From contig NIOB01000003.1 in NCBI GenBank assembly GCA_002189105.1, positions 434,001 to 498,000 on the forward strand: 64,000 nt of DNA. Reading direction: 5' to 3'. The notes under the pieces were generated by a model. That model searched no databases, was not told the DNA's origin, and saw only the letters and a program-made list of their open reading frames with translations. Shown piece by piece: positions 52,707 through 60,371 of the stretch. How positions within the stretch are numbered: the first letter of the stretch is position 1; each line of letters starts with the position of its first letter. Position numbers and translations under genes: made by a program. This DNA is from Saccharibacillus soli. Its GTDB lineage: Bacteria; Bacillota; Bacilli; Paenibacillales; Paenibacillaceae.

Positions 52707-54062
52707 ATGCGAAAAGTAAAGCTGGTCAGCTTGTTTCTCGCCGCATGCCTGCTTATCCCTTTGCCATGGTCGCCTGCCGCTTCCGCCCAGTCTGCCGCTT
52801 ATAAACCTGCCGGGTTCACCTCAGAATTGAAAGCGCTATCCAAAAGCACCTACAAGTATTTCAAAGATTTCACTGATCCCAAAACCGGTCTGACTTCGGA
52901 TGAGGTTCGATTGAAAGGCAAAGATTGGGAAGAAGCCAAACGAACCTCGCCGACCAATATCTCCATGTACATGATGAGCACGGTATCCGCCGAGCAGATG
53001 AAGCTCATCACCAAAAAAGAAGCGTTGACGCGTCTGCAAACGACTCTGACTTCGCTGGAGAAGATGGACAAATGGAACGGCCTGTTCTACAACTGGTACA
53101 ACACCGAGGATGCTTCCGTGAAGAAAGACTGGGGCCAATTCATCTCCCAGGTCGATAATGGATGGATGTCTGCGGGGCTAATCGTCGTGGGACAAGCTTA
53201 TCCGGAGCTGAATGCACGGACGAGCAAGCTGGTGAATACGATGAATTACACGACCCTCTATGACCCTGAAGTAGGTCAATTCCGCGGCGGTTATGACGTG
53301 GCCAAGGGTGCACTGACCGACCATCATTATGGAACGTTCTATACCGAACCTCGCGTTGCCAGCTATATTGCCATTGGCAAGGGGGATGTCCCTCAGGATC
53401 ACTGGTGGAAAATGTACCGCACCATGCCCAAGGAGTGGGATTGGCAGTCTCAGATCCCCGAAGGCCAAGTGGTCAATTATGATGGCGTAGATGTATTTGA
53501 AGGCCATTATACGTACAAAGGCAAGAAATTCGTTCCAACCTGGGGCGGCAGTATGTTTGAAGCCTTGATGCCCGGAATGGTCTTGAAGGAAAAAGAATTG
53601 GGCACCCGCGCATTGGGACTTAACAATCAGCATTACGTAGATCTGCAAATCGCGTATGCCAAGGAAAAAGGTTATGCCGCATGGGGCTTCTCGCCATCGG
53701 CTACCCCAACCGGATACAGCGAGTTCGCTGCAACGCCGCTTGGCATCTCTGGTTATAAAGACAGCTCGACGGTCACCGCTCACGCGACCTTCCTGGCTCT
53801 GGACTACGCGCCCAAGGAAGCCCGCGAGAACATCAAAGCCCTGAAAAAGTTAGACCTGATGGGCAAATACGGCCTCTATGACTCCGTGAATATGGACACC
53901 AAGGAAGTCGCCAAAGCGTATCTGGCTCTGGATCAGGGCATGATTATGATCTCGGTCGCCAACTACATCAAAGATGATCTGATCCGCGATTATTTCCATC
54001 AAGATCCGATCGGTCAGAAGCCTGAAGAGCTGCTGAAGAAAGAAGTGTTTTCGATCGAGTGA
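52707..54062 (+). CDS. Secreted glycoamylase-like domain protein (PF10091/GH144-like)
   Basis: 451 residues with a signal peptide (about 1-28, ending SAASAQS-like PAASAQS). The mature protein is an alpha/alpha-barrel. It shows TDPKTGLTSDEVRL and TSPTNISMYMMSTVSA near the start, WNGLFYNWYNT and VDNGWMSAGL in the middle, then VPTWGGSMFEALMPG and YAAWGFSPSATPTGYSEF. These fit the glycoamylase-like family that includes GH144 endo-beta-1,2-glucanases. It would act on an extracellular beta-glucan; the exact linkage is not certain. AAAGGAG precedes the ATG, and an operator-like palindrome lies upstream. Confidence 0.85.
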   Translation: MRKVKLVSLFLAACLLIPLPWSPAASAQSAAYKPAGFTSELKALSKSTYKYFKDFTDPKTGLTSDEVRLKGKDWEEAKRTSPTNISMYMMSTVSAEQMKLITKKEALTRLQTTLTSLEKMDKWNGLFYNWYNTEDASVKKDWGQFISQVDNGWMSAGLIVVGQAYPELNARTSKLVNTMNYTTLYDPEVGQFRGGYDVAKGALTDHHYGTFYTEPRVASYIAIGKGDVPQDHWWKMYRTMPKEWDWQSQIPEGQVVNYDGVDVFEGHYTYKGKKFVPTWGGSMFEALMPGMVLKEKELGTRALGLNNQHYVDLQIAYAKEKGYAAWGFSPSATPTGYSEFAATPLGISGYKDSSTVTAHATFLALDYAPKEARENIKALKKLDLMGKYGLYDSVNMDTKEVAKAYLALDQGMIMISVANYIKDDLIRDYFHQDPIGQKPEELLKKEVFSIE

Positions 54063-54121
54063 ACCAATCGATCATCTGGAACAGAACCCAGCACGTTCTC
54101 CCATCACTTTAAAAAAACAAA

Positions 54122-54150
54122 AAGCCGCCCTTTTCCCGGCGGCTTTTTTC
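54122..54150 (+). terminator. Terminator after the glycoamylase-like gene
   Basis: AAGCCGCC and GGCGGCTT pair around eight bases and are followed by TTTTCTT. Confidence 0.85.
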
Positions 54151-54222
54151 TTATTGCAAGGCCCTATACTTAGGGTGATCAAAAGGCGGGGAAGTTTCAG
54201 TGAAGGAACGGAGTGTTCGCCT

Positions 54223-54272
54223 TTGTAATCGGGAAGCCTCCATCTTAACCTCATCCAGCTTCCCGATTACAA
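54223..54272. repeat. 15-bp perfect inverted repeat in an intergenic region
   Basis: TTGTAATCGGGAAGC (54223-54237) and GCTTCCCGATTACAA (54258-54272) flank 20 bases. There is no T-tract, so it is not a terminator. The whole 54151-54334 stretch holds no gene that I can support. It could be a small structured RNA or a protein-binding site. Confidence 0.6.
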
Positions 54273-54334
54273 CAAGCGACCGTAACGAAACTTTCGCGCC
54301 TCTCCCGCCCTTCACACGTATAGGAACTTCCCAC

Positions 54335-54364
54335 AAAAAAAGCCGCCGGGAACTCCCAGCGGCT
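54335..54364 (-). terminator. Terminator after the DUF6953-like gene
   Basis: AGCCGC-GGG and CCC-GCGGCT pair with a single mismatch, and the minus strand continues into seven Ts. Confidence 0.75.
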
Positions 54365-54369
54365 TTCTC

Positions 54370-54627
54370 TCACCCAATCCATCCCCACATAAATCCATCC
54401 CGATCCCAGGCGATCCGCCCTTTATGTAACTTGCGGAACTCCTTTTTGACTTCCTTTTCCAACGAAGCGTTGCCGTTCTCGTTGACGAAAATGAACGTTT
54501 CCCCAAAATGCTCACGCACATAGGCGATTGCGTCTTCCTGTCTCAGGATGCCGCGAAACCGAATCTCCTCGACCATCCATTCGGCAACCTGCCTGGCGGT
54601 CTTCTCCGCCTTATTTTCCTCACTCAT
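54370..54627 (-). CDS. Small conserved protein, DUF6953-like
   Basis: 85 residues, soluble. ARQVAEWMVEEIRFRGILRQ, HFGETFIFVNENGNASLEKE and FRKLHKGRIAWDRDGFMWGW follow the DUF6953 pattern of small helix-strand proteins. Function is unknown. AGGAGG precedes the ATG. The DUF4870 gene lies upstream on the same strand, about 50 bases away, so the two probably share a transcript. Confidence 0.75.
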   Translation of the reverse strand: MSEENKAEKTARQVAEWMVEEIRFRGILRQEDAIAYVREHFGETFIFVNENGNASLEKEVKKEFRKLHKGRIAWDRDGFMWGWIG

Positions 54628-54676
54628 GTGATTCCTCCTGCCGACCTTTTCCTACTAGTATACCCGATATTCCCGA

Positions 54677-55012
54677 TTACTTCAGGATTTCGATGTTGGG
54701 CATAAACGGAAGGGGCTGCATTTTGCCGTTGACCGCGTTCATGATTCCGAAGATCAGATAGACAATAACGGCTACTGCGAAGATCGGATAAAGCAGCCAA
54801 CTGACGAACCAGAAGATGCCCAGAATGATATTGCCCGCGATAACCCCAAGCAGAAGCAGCAGCGCCTGATTGGCATGATACATGGCAAAGCGGGAGTTAC
54901 GTGCAGCCAGCAGCGGCAGGAAAAACAGAATGTACGACACCGCAGCAATCGTCTTGTTCTGTTCGACGTCCTGTGCATCAGACTGTCGATTATACGGATT
55001 TTGGTCTTGCAT
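54677..55012 (-). CDS. DUF4870-type small membrane protein
   Basis: 111 residues. Three helices: KTIAAVSYILFFLPLLAA (about 20-37), ALLLLLGVIAGNIILGIFWF (about 49-68) and an immediately following LYPIFAVAVIVYLIFGIMNA. The loop RFAMYHANQALLL with its conserved HxNQ is the DUF4870/Tic20-like mark. Role unknown. AGGAG precedes the ATG. Confidence 0.82.
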   Translation of the reverse strand: MQDQNPYNRQSDAQDVEQNKTIAAVSYILFFLPLLAARNSRFAMYHANQALLLLLGVIAGNIILGIFWFVSWLLYPIFAVAVIVYLIFGIMNAVNGKMQPLPFMPNIEILK

Positions 55013-55183
55013 ATGAATCGTCTCCTCTCGTTTGGGAACAGCGTGAAAGCAGGGTGGCTCTCTGCCTTCTTCGACTATTGTAGCGAATATACGCCCAGAA
55101 AATGGGTTGGTTTCGTTAGAAGAAAATTAATTTTAGTAAAGGCACTTGATTTTTCTCAGCACATATTTTATATTTACTGATGT

Positions 55184-55196
55184 GTCAATCATTGAC
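55184..55196. promoter_or_regulatory. GTCAATCATTGAC palindrome, candidate MarR operator
   Basis: A perfect palindrome except for the central base, 35 bases before the MarR gene start. A further GTCAATTATCGA follows. MarR-family repressors commonly bind such sites in their own promoters. Confidence 0.45.
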
Positions 55197-55230
55197 CCGT
55201 CAATTATCGAGGAGAAAGGAGAGGCTGTGC

Positions 55231-55656
55231 ATGTGTTCGGTCACACCCGAAGCTTGTATTCTGGAGAAAATCCAGCTGCTGAACAACCGCGTTGGAGCGG
55301 CCTTCTCGGGGTGCGTCGGAACAAGCGCTTCGCGCTTCCGGCTGCTTCAGGAGCTGTTCGCCACCCAAGAGATCGGCCAGAGTGCTCTACAGAAGACACT
55401 CGGCATCGACAGCGCTGCGGTTACCCGCCACCTCAAGCAGCTTGAGGTGCAGGGACTTGTCACCAGACGCAATGACCCAAGCGACAATCGGATTACGCTC
55501 GTTCAGCTTACGCAAGCCGGGCACGATCATATTGCGGGGTTTGTCGAAGAGAAGTCACGCCTGATTGAAGGGCTGCTGGATGGTTTTGATGACCAGGAGC
55601 GCCTGAAGCTCGCGGATATGCTCGATCGGATGCACCGCAACGCCGAGAACCTGTAG
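55231..55656 (+). CDS. MarR family transcriptional regulator
   Basis: 141 residues. The winged HTH has EIGQSALQKTLGIDSAAVTR (about 52-71) and VTRRNDPSDNRITLVQLTQ (the wing). Three Cys lie in the first 31 residues (MCSVTPEACIL, SGCVG), which could make it redox-sensing, but this is unproven. ATG at 55231 with AAAGGAG upstream. The nitroreductase and monooxygenase genes follow in the same direction and are its likely targets. Confidence 0.88.
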   Translation: MCSVTPEACILEKIQLLNNRVGAAFSGCVGTSASRFRLLQELFATQEIGQSALQKTLGIDSAAVTRHLKQLEVQGLVTRRNDPSDNRITLVQLTQAGHDHIAGFVEEKSRLIEGLLDGFDDQERLKLADMLDRMHRNAENL

Positions 55657-55748
55657 CGAACTGGAGGTTGCGGCTGCACGCCGACTGCTGACGTTCGTTT
55701 CTCCCCGTCTTGTTTTTTATCTATCGAAAATTAAAGGAGATGTTCTAA

Positions 55749-56387
55749 ATGAGCAGCGTACAACAAGTTCAAGATTTCCTGGAAGTTATCAAAAGCCGTC
55801 GTTCCGTCCGTTATTACGATCCATCGGTGAAGATCAGCCGTGAAGAAATGACGCAAATGCTGGAAGAAGCTACACTGGCTCCTTCTTCGGTTAACATGCA
55901 GCCTTGGCGTTTTGTCGTGATCGAAAGTCCGGAAGCCAAAGCCAAGCTGCTTCCACTGGCAAAATTCAACGGTCACCAAGTCGAGACTTCTTCGGCAGTC
56001 GTAGCGGTATTCGGCGATCTGAACTTTACCGAATTCGCAGACGAGATCTTCAGCAAAGCTGTTGAACTGGGCTACATGCCGCAGGACATCAAGGAGCAAC
56101 AGCTCGCCAGCTACCTGCCGCTGCTGAACGGAATGCCTGTTGAAATGAAACGCGACTCCGTGCTCATCGATGCTGGTCTGGTATCCATGCAGTTCATGCT
56201 GGTTGCTCGCGCACACGGCTATGACACCAACCCAATCGGTGGTTATGAAAAAGACAAGGTTGCTGAAGCGTTCGGCATCGATCCAGAGCGTCATGTACCG
56301 GTTATGCTGATCTCGATCGGTAAAGCCGCTAAACCCGGACATTCGTCTGCTCGTCTGGACGTTGCCCGCACGACAGAATGGCGCTAA
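55749..56387 (+). CDS. Nitroreductase family flavoprotein
   Basis: 212 residues. The FMN-binding signature IKSRRSVRYYDPS opens the protein, APSSVNMQPWRFVVIES covers the second flavin contact and HVPVMLISIGKAA closes the fold. This fits the NAD(P)H-dependent oxidoreductases such as YdgI/YfhC of Bacillus, which reduce quinones or nitro-compounds. AAAGGAG precedes the ATG. It probably forms a detoxification operon with the ABM protein encoded 36 bases downstream, under the upstream MarR regulator. Confidence 0.92.
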   Translation: MSSVQQVQDFLEVIKSRRSVRYYDPSVKISREEMTQMLEEATLAPSSVNMQPWRFVVIESPEAKAKLLPLAKFNGHQVETSSAVVAVFGDLNFTEFADEIFSKAVELGYMPQDIKEQQLASYLPLLNGMPVEMKRDSVLIDAGLVSMQFMLVARAHGYDTNPIGGYEKDKVAEAFGIDPERHVPVMLISIGKAAKPGHSSARLDVARTTEWR

Positions 56388-56423
56388 GATCCATCTAACT
56401 CATCCAACAAGGAGGAATCTCAC

Positions 56424-56717
56424 ATGATTATCGTTCACGCTACTTTCCACGTTAATCCAGCCAAAGAAGCGGACTTCCTGGCGAACATGAAGCCGCTGAT
56501 CGCGGCTTCGCAAGCTGAAGAAGGCAATGTTTCTTACGATCTGTACAAAGCGGTTGGCCAAGAGAATGTGTATACGATGGTTGAAATCTGGCGCGACCAG
56601 GAAGCTATTGGCCTGCACAATGCCAGTGAACATTTCACTTCGTTCGCAGCGGGTGCCAAAGAATATCTGGCCGCCCCTCTGGATGTCAAAGCCTTTGCAG
56701 GACAGGCTCTTTCCTAA
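56424..56717 (+). CDS. Antibiotic biosynthesis monooxygenase-fold protein, putative quinol monooxygenase
   Basis: 97 residues, a complete ABM domain: MIIVHATFHVNPAKEADFLA, GNVSYDLYKAVGQENVYTMV, EIWRDQEAIGLHNASEHF. Similar to YgiN-like quinol monooxygenases. Its conserved His and Trp positions are present. AAGGAGG precedes the ATG. It lies after the nitroreductase, a partner in quinone redox cycling in other bacteria. Confidence 0.9.
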   Translation: MIIVHATFHVNPAKEADFLANMKPLIAASQAEEGNVSYDLYKAVGQENVYTMVEIWRDQEAIGLHNASEHFTSFAAGAKEYLAAPLDVKAFAGQALS

Positions 56718-56773
56718 TCCCTTCTCCTCACAGAGAGTTGAATATCTGGAGAATGTCCGACTTACGACATAAC

Positions 56774-56814
56774 AAAAGCCCTCTCGACCAAGAATCCGGT
56801 CGAAGAGGGCTTTT
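56774..56814 (+). terminator. Terminator after the monooxygenase gene
   Basis: AAAAGCCCTC and GAGGGCTTTT pair, continued by CGACC/GGTCG inside. A T-run closes it on either strand. Confidence 0.82.
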
Positions 56815-56846
56815 CTGTTTCATGCAGGCACAAAGCCTGGAAACAC

Positions 56847-57173
56847 TTAGTAATAACGACGTTGTTCGCTGCTTCTGTTGATTGTATTCTGACCGTGGAA
56901 AGCGTTAATCACCAGCGCGATGCCGCTGACCAGGTGAAGCGCCCAGCCCAGGAAGGGAATCCAGGCAAGTGCGGACGTTACGATACCCAGAATCGGACCA
57001 TACATCGGTACACGGTCACGAATAACAAACACCAGCGTTACGATATGCAGAAGGAACATGAAACCCAACGCTCCATATCCGGTCGCTAGAACAACCGTTC
57101 CTCCCAGGATCGGAATCGCCAACAACAGCTCGCAGATCCCGGCGACCAGCAGCAGTACTCTTGATAATCTCAT
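56847..57173 (-). CDS. Small membrane protein, four helices
   Basis: 108 residues. Helices run at about 4-32, 36-52, 59-75 and 78-93 (LLLVAGICELLLAIPILGG, ALGFMFLLHIVTLVFVI, YGPILGIVTSALAWIPFLGW, HLVSGIALVINAF). The pattern resembles small DUF4064- or YtpI-like inner-membrane proteins, but I do not recognise it firmly. ATG at 57173 with AGAGGAG upstream; the longer frame to 57362 has no ribosome site. Confidence 0.7.
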   Translation of the reverse strand: MRLSRVLLLVAGICELLLAIPILGGTVVLATGYGALGFMFLLHIVTLVFVIRDRVPMYGPILGIVTSALAWIPFLGWALHLVSGIALVINAFHGQNTINRSSEQRRYY

Positions 57174-57379
57174 AACTATTCTCTCCTCTTTGGGATAAAG
57201 TGTGTGGAACCAACGTGGTTTCGCATGATGGTTTTTACGCAGCTCGTTTCCGCACGTTTCCTTTTTGGACAAAGATCGGTCTGGAGACTGAGTGTACTCC
57301 TTCGCATGTCGCAAAGTCAGCCCCGTCTGAGGAAGGTCTAAACAAGTCCTTCTCTCATTCATTCCGGCGATTCAGCGGA

Positions 57380-58396
57380 TTAATCCAGATAACGACGTGC
57401 CCCGGCGAACTCGTTAGCGTAACCCTTGGTCGCCATAGGGATGATCTCAACCGTTCTGCCGGCCTTTGGCGAATGGATCATCTTCCCGTTTCCGATATAC
57501 ATCGCTACGTGATGGATGTTGCCCTTGCCATTGTTATGCGCGTAAAATAACAAATCTCCCGGCTGAAGGTCGGCCTTTGCTACCGATTTACCCGCACGGA
57601 ACTGCTCCGAAGCATCACGCGGAAGCGTGACCCCGTAGTATCCATACATTGCCCCGGTGAAGCCGGAACAATCGAATCCATAAGCCGAGATCCCTGCCCA
57701 TAGATACTTCAGTCCGAGGAATCTCTTCCCGGTCTCCACCAACTGTTCTCCAGTCGGCTGCGACTCCAACTCTCCAGCCTTGATAACCTTAACGTCCTGC
57801 TTGCGCAGCAGCGCCGTACCATGCTGGGGCGTACGTACCTCCACCCATTCGCCGCGCTCATCCAATACCGGCAGGCGAGTGCCAAAGCTCAGTTCCAGCA
57901 GCTTCCTGCTGCCATCCGCCTGATACAGCGCAGCCGTCTTCGCCCCGATAACGGCTTGCGAATCGTCCGCGTTCCAATCCTCCGCCGGAACAGTCTGGAG
58001 CTGCGCCGTAGGCAGCCAGCCCGGATACCCGTAGCGGCTCTTGGGCGTCGCCTGATTGGTCACCAGCACTTTGGACCAGCTGCCCTGGCTCTGGATAACC
58101 TTAACTTCCTGTCCATACAGCGCCTGCGTCTCCGTCTTGCCCGTCAGCCAGCGCCGCTTCGCCGTTGTGTTCATCGCAGCCGTCCAGGCTGGCAGATCCA
58201 CAGGAGCCTTCAGCGAAGGCGCATCCAGCGAACGGGCAAGCCCGGTTGACTTCCATAGAGTAGCCACAGACACCCCAATGACCGTCTTGGTCTTGGCAGC
58301 AGCGGCGGCCTCCCCGCTACCTTCACCCCAAGCCCATACAGGCAGGAGCAGCAGCAGAGCAAGCAGCGACAAGGCAATCTTTTTCCCCATATTCAT
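57380..58396 (-). CDS. NlpC/P60 cell-wall peptidase with SH3-like domains
   Basis: 338 residues. Signal peptide 1-25, bacterial SH3-like regions (TQALYGQEVKVIQSQGSWSK and a second near 150-200), then an NlpC/P60 domain. The catalytic Cys is in GFDCSGFTGAMYGYYG, His in NIHHVAMYIGNGKMIHSP. The order fits the YkfC family, which cleaves gamma-D-Glu-diamino-acid bonds of peptidoglycan peptides outside the cell. The ATG at 58396 is followed by a second Met at codon 3. Confidence 0.9.
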   Translation of the reverse strand: MNMGKKIALSLLALLLLLPVWAWGEGSGEAAAAAKTKTVIGVSVATLWKSTGLARSLDAPSLKAPVDLPAWTAAMNTTAKRRWLTGKTETQALYGQEVKVIQSQGSWSKVLVTNQATPKSRYGYPGWLPTAQLQTVPAEDWNADDSQAVIGAKTAALYQADGSRKLLELSFGTRLPVLDERGEWVEVRTPQHGTALLRKQDVKVIKAGELESQPTGEQLVETGKRFLGLKYLWAGISAYGFDCSGFTGAMYGYYGVTLPRDASEQFRAGKSVAKADLQPGDLLFYAHNNGKGNIHHVAMYIGNGKMIHSPKAGRTVEIIPMATKGYANEFAGARRYLD

Positions 58397-58705
58397 AAGC
58401 GTTTAAGTCCTCGTTTCTATACGTAGTCGATTGTCTTCATCCGGTGCAAGCCCTCGCCTCACAGAATCGTTCATGTTCCAGCCATCCATCAGGCAGATAC
58501 TGGCCTTACACCTTTCTGAGACAAGGCCATTAGGCTGCCCCCAGTGTACCAGATGACGACTTGAAAATCAGGGTCAAAAGTAAAAAAGCCCCGGAGAAAT
58601 TCCGGGGCGGCAGCCGTTGCACACTTGATCGAGGCGATTCAAGCTGCCCACAAATACATATTATCAATGAGAAACGAGTTGCAATAAAACGCAGTCACGC
58701 CCCTA
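58397..58705. other. Intergenic region upstream of the NlpC/P60 gene
   Basis: About 310 bases without a supported gene. The first 160 bases are the leader region of the NlpC/P60 gene and have no T-tract hairpin; I looked for a cyclic-di-AMP riboswitch (ydaO) there and did not find its conserved motifs. The terminator of the GH4 gene lies at 58582. Confidence 0.4.
58582..58608 (-). terminator. Terminator after the GH4 gene
   Basis: GCCCCGGA and TCCGGGGC pair around five bases, and the minus strand continues into six Ts. Confidence 0.82.
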
Positions 58706-60034
58706 TCAAGAAATCGTCTGTGGCGTGCGGCGTTCTCCGCTGAACTGCGGCAGCCAATCGCCATGAGCGTCGATCAGGTCGTCGCACAGCGAGACGATGT
58801 CATCCAGTGACAGTTCGGCAGCCGTGTGTGGGTCCAGCATCGCGGCATGGTAGACATGCTCTCTGCTGCCTGTAAGTGCCGCTTCGATGGTGAGACGCTG
58901 GGTGTTGATATTGGTCTGGTTCAGCGCGGCAAGCTGTGGAGGCAGTGCGCCAATATACGTCGGATTGATACCGGAAGCATCAACCAGACACGGTACTTCG
59001 ACGCAGGCATCATTCGGCAGATTGGTGATGAGGCCATTGTTGATGACGTTGCCTGCAATCTTGAACGGAACATCCGTCTCCATCGCTTCCAGAATCCGCG
59101 ACGCATATTCAACGCTGCGGGTATGTTCCAGCGAATCGCTCTGCATCAGCTGATCGCGCATCTCGCCCCACTCCCGGATCTGATTCACACAGCGGCGCGG
59201 ATATTCATCCAGTGGAATGTTGAAGCGTTCAATAAGCTCCGGATAACTTTTTTTGATGAAATAGGGATGATATTCGGCGTTATGTTCAGAGGATTCTGTC
59301 ACATAATAACCAAAGCGATTCATCAGCTCAAAACGCACCATGTCATGATGCTTTTCCTTCTGCTTCTCGGCGGCGCGGCGTTTGATCTCTGGATACAGAT
59401 CCTCCCCGTCTCGCGTCACTTCCAGCAGCCAGGCCATATGATTGATGCCCGCGATCTTGGCGCGTACATTCGTTTGATCCATGCCCAGATTCCCGAAAAG
59501 GTCCGGAATACAGTGCTGCACGCTGTGGCATAATCCCACCGTCTTGATTCCGCCCACCGTATTCATCACATTGGTCAGCACAGCCATCGGATTCGTGTAG
59601 TTCAGGAACCAGGCATCCGGACACACTTCCCGCATATCCGCTGCGATGTCCAGCATCACCGGAATTGTTCGCAGGTTCCGGAAAATCCCCCCGATCCCCA
59701 GCGTATCCGCAATGGTCTGCCGCAGTCCGTATTTCTTGGGCACTTCAAAGTCCGTGATCGTGCAGGGATCATAGCCGCCGACCTGAATGGCATTGATGAC
59801 ATATTTGGCTCCCTTGAGCGCTTCCTTGCGATCTTGATACGATCGGATCTCACACTTGCTGCCCACCGTGTTCTTCATGGCACGAAGCAAGGTCTCCGAT
59901 TCATGCAGCCGCTGTGCATCAATATCAAACAGCGCCAGTTCAAACTCCTGAAGCGCCGGTGTCATCATAATATCGCCCAGTACATTACGTACAAAAACCG
60001 TACTCCCCGCGCCGATAAACGTAATTTTTTTCAT
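58706..60034 (-). CDS. melA: Alpha-galactosidase, GH4 family (MelA type)
   Basis: 442 residues. The NAD-binding start KKITFIGAGSTVFVRNVLGD, the metal-binding FLNYTNPMAVLTN, LCHSVQHC (Cys and His metal ligands) and AGINHMAWLLEV are all typical of GH4 alpha-galactosidases. The enzyme uses NAD+ and Mn2+ to cut alpha-galactosides such as melibiose or raffinose in the cytoplasm. GGGAGGG precedes the ATG. A cre-like site lies upstream, and the divergent AraC regulator is the likely activator. Confidence 0.92.
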   Translation of the reverse strand: MKKITFIGAGSTVFVRNVLGDIMMTPALQEFELALFDIDAQRLHESETLLRAMKNTVGSKCEIRSYQDRKEALKGAKYVINAIQVGGYDPCTITDFEVPKKYGLRQTIADTLGIGGIFRNLRTIPVMLDIAADMREVCPDAWFLNYTNPMAVLTNVMNTVGGIKTVGLCHSVQHCIPDLFGNLGMDQTNVRAKIAGINHMAWLLEVTRDGEDLYPEIKRRAAEKQKEKHHDMVRFELMNRFGYYVTESSEHNAEYHPYFIKKSYPELIERFNIPLDEYPRRCVNQIREWGEMRDQLMQSDSLEHTRSVEYASRILEAMETDVPFKIAGNVINNGLITNLPNDACVEVPCLVDASGINPTYIGALPPQLAALNQTNINTQRLTIEAALTGSREHVYHAAMLDPHTAAELSLDDIVSLCDDLIDAHGDWLPQFSGERRTPQTIS

Positions 60035-60078
60035 CCTTTTGCCCTCCCCTTGTCGGTTGCGTTTCTGTCTTCACTATA

Positions 60079-60094
60079 ACGTTAACGCTTACAT
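60079..60094 (-). promoter_or_regulatory. cre-like site (CcpA) upstream of the alpha-galactosidase gene
   Basis: On the minus strand ATGTAAGCGTTAACGT fits the cre consensus with one mismatch. It is 45-60 bases upstream of the start codon. Two other sites of the same type precede the sugar importer genes at 18253 and 20104. Confidence 0.6.
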
Positions 60095-60125
60095 GAGGAC
60101 ATGGAGTAATGGCAGGTGTTTTTGT

Positions 60126-60131
60126 TATAAT
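60126..60131 (+). promoter_or_regulatory. Candidate -10 box TATAAT of the AraC gene at 60372
   Basis: TTATAATG gives a perfect TATAAT, with a poor -35 as common in activator-dependent promoters. It implies a leader of about 230 bases containing the repeats at 60149 and 60271. Confidence 0.4.
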
Positions 60132-60148
60132 GTAAGAATAAAAAATAA

Positions 60149-60291
60149 AGCTCGCTACAAAATAGCGACTTCTAATCAGAGGAAGGAAAGGCGGATGGGC
60201 CTACCGACTTTCCTTCCTTTCCCGGGAGCGACTTCAATCCAGCGAGGTTTATTCGGCTTCCTCGAATAAAAGCTCGCTACAAAATAGCGAC
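60149..60291 (+). repeat. Two copies of a 21-bp palindromic repeat flanking an inverted repeat
   Basis: An identical 21-base unit built around TCGCTA-N5-TAGCGA occurs at 60149-60169 and 60271-60291, 122 bases apart. Between them GGAAGGAAAG (60181) pairs with CTTTCCTTCC (60208). The unit lies in the leader of an AraC gene and close to the divergent GH4 promoter. It may be a repeated operator, or hairpins in a structured RNA leader. Confidence 0.65.
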
Positions 60292-60371
60292 CTTTAAAGT
60301 CCATTCCGGTACTCACGCCCAGGGCTTGCACTCTAAATCCTTCACTTCACCCGAAAGGAGCTTCATCCCTT

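Noticed and set aside
58397-58580. Possible cyclic-di-AMP (ydaO) riboswitch ahead of the NlpC/P60 gene
   Set aside because: NlpC/P60 genes often have one, but the conserved motifs of that class are not visible; some GC-rich pairing alone is not enough.
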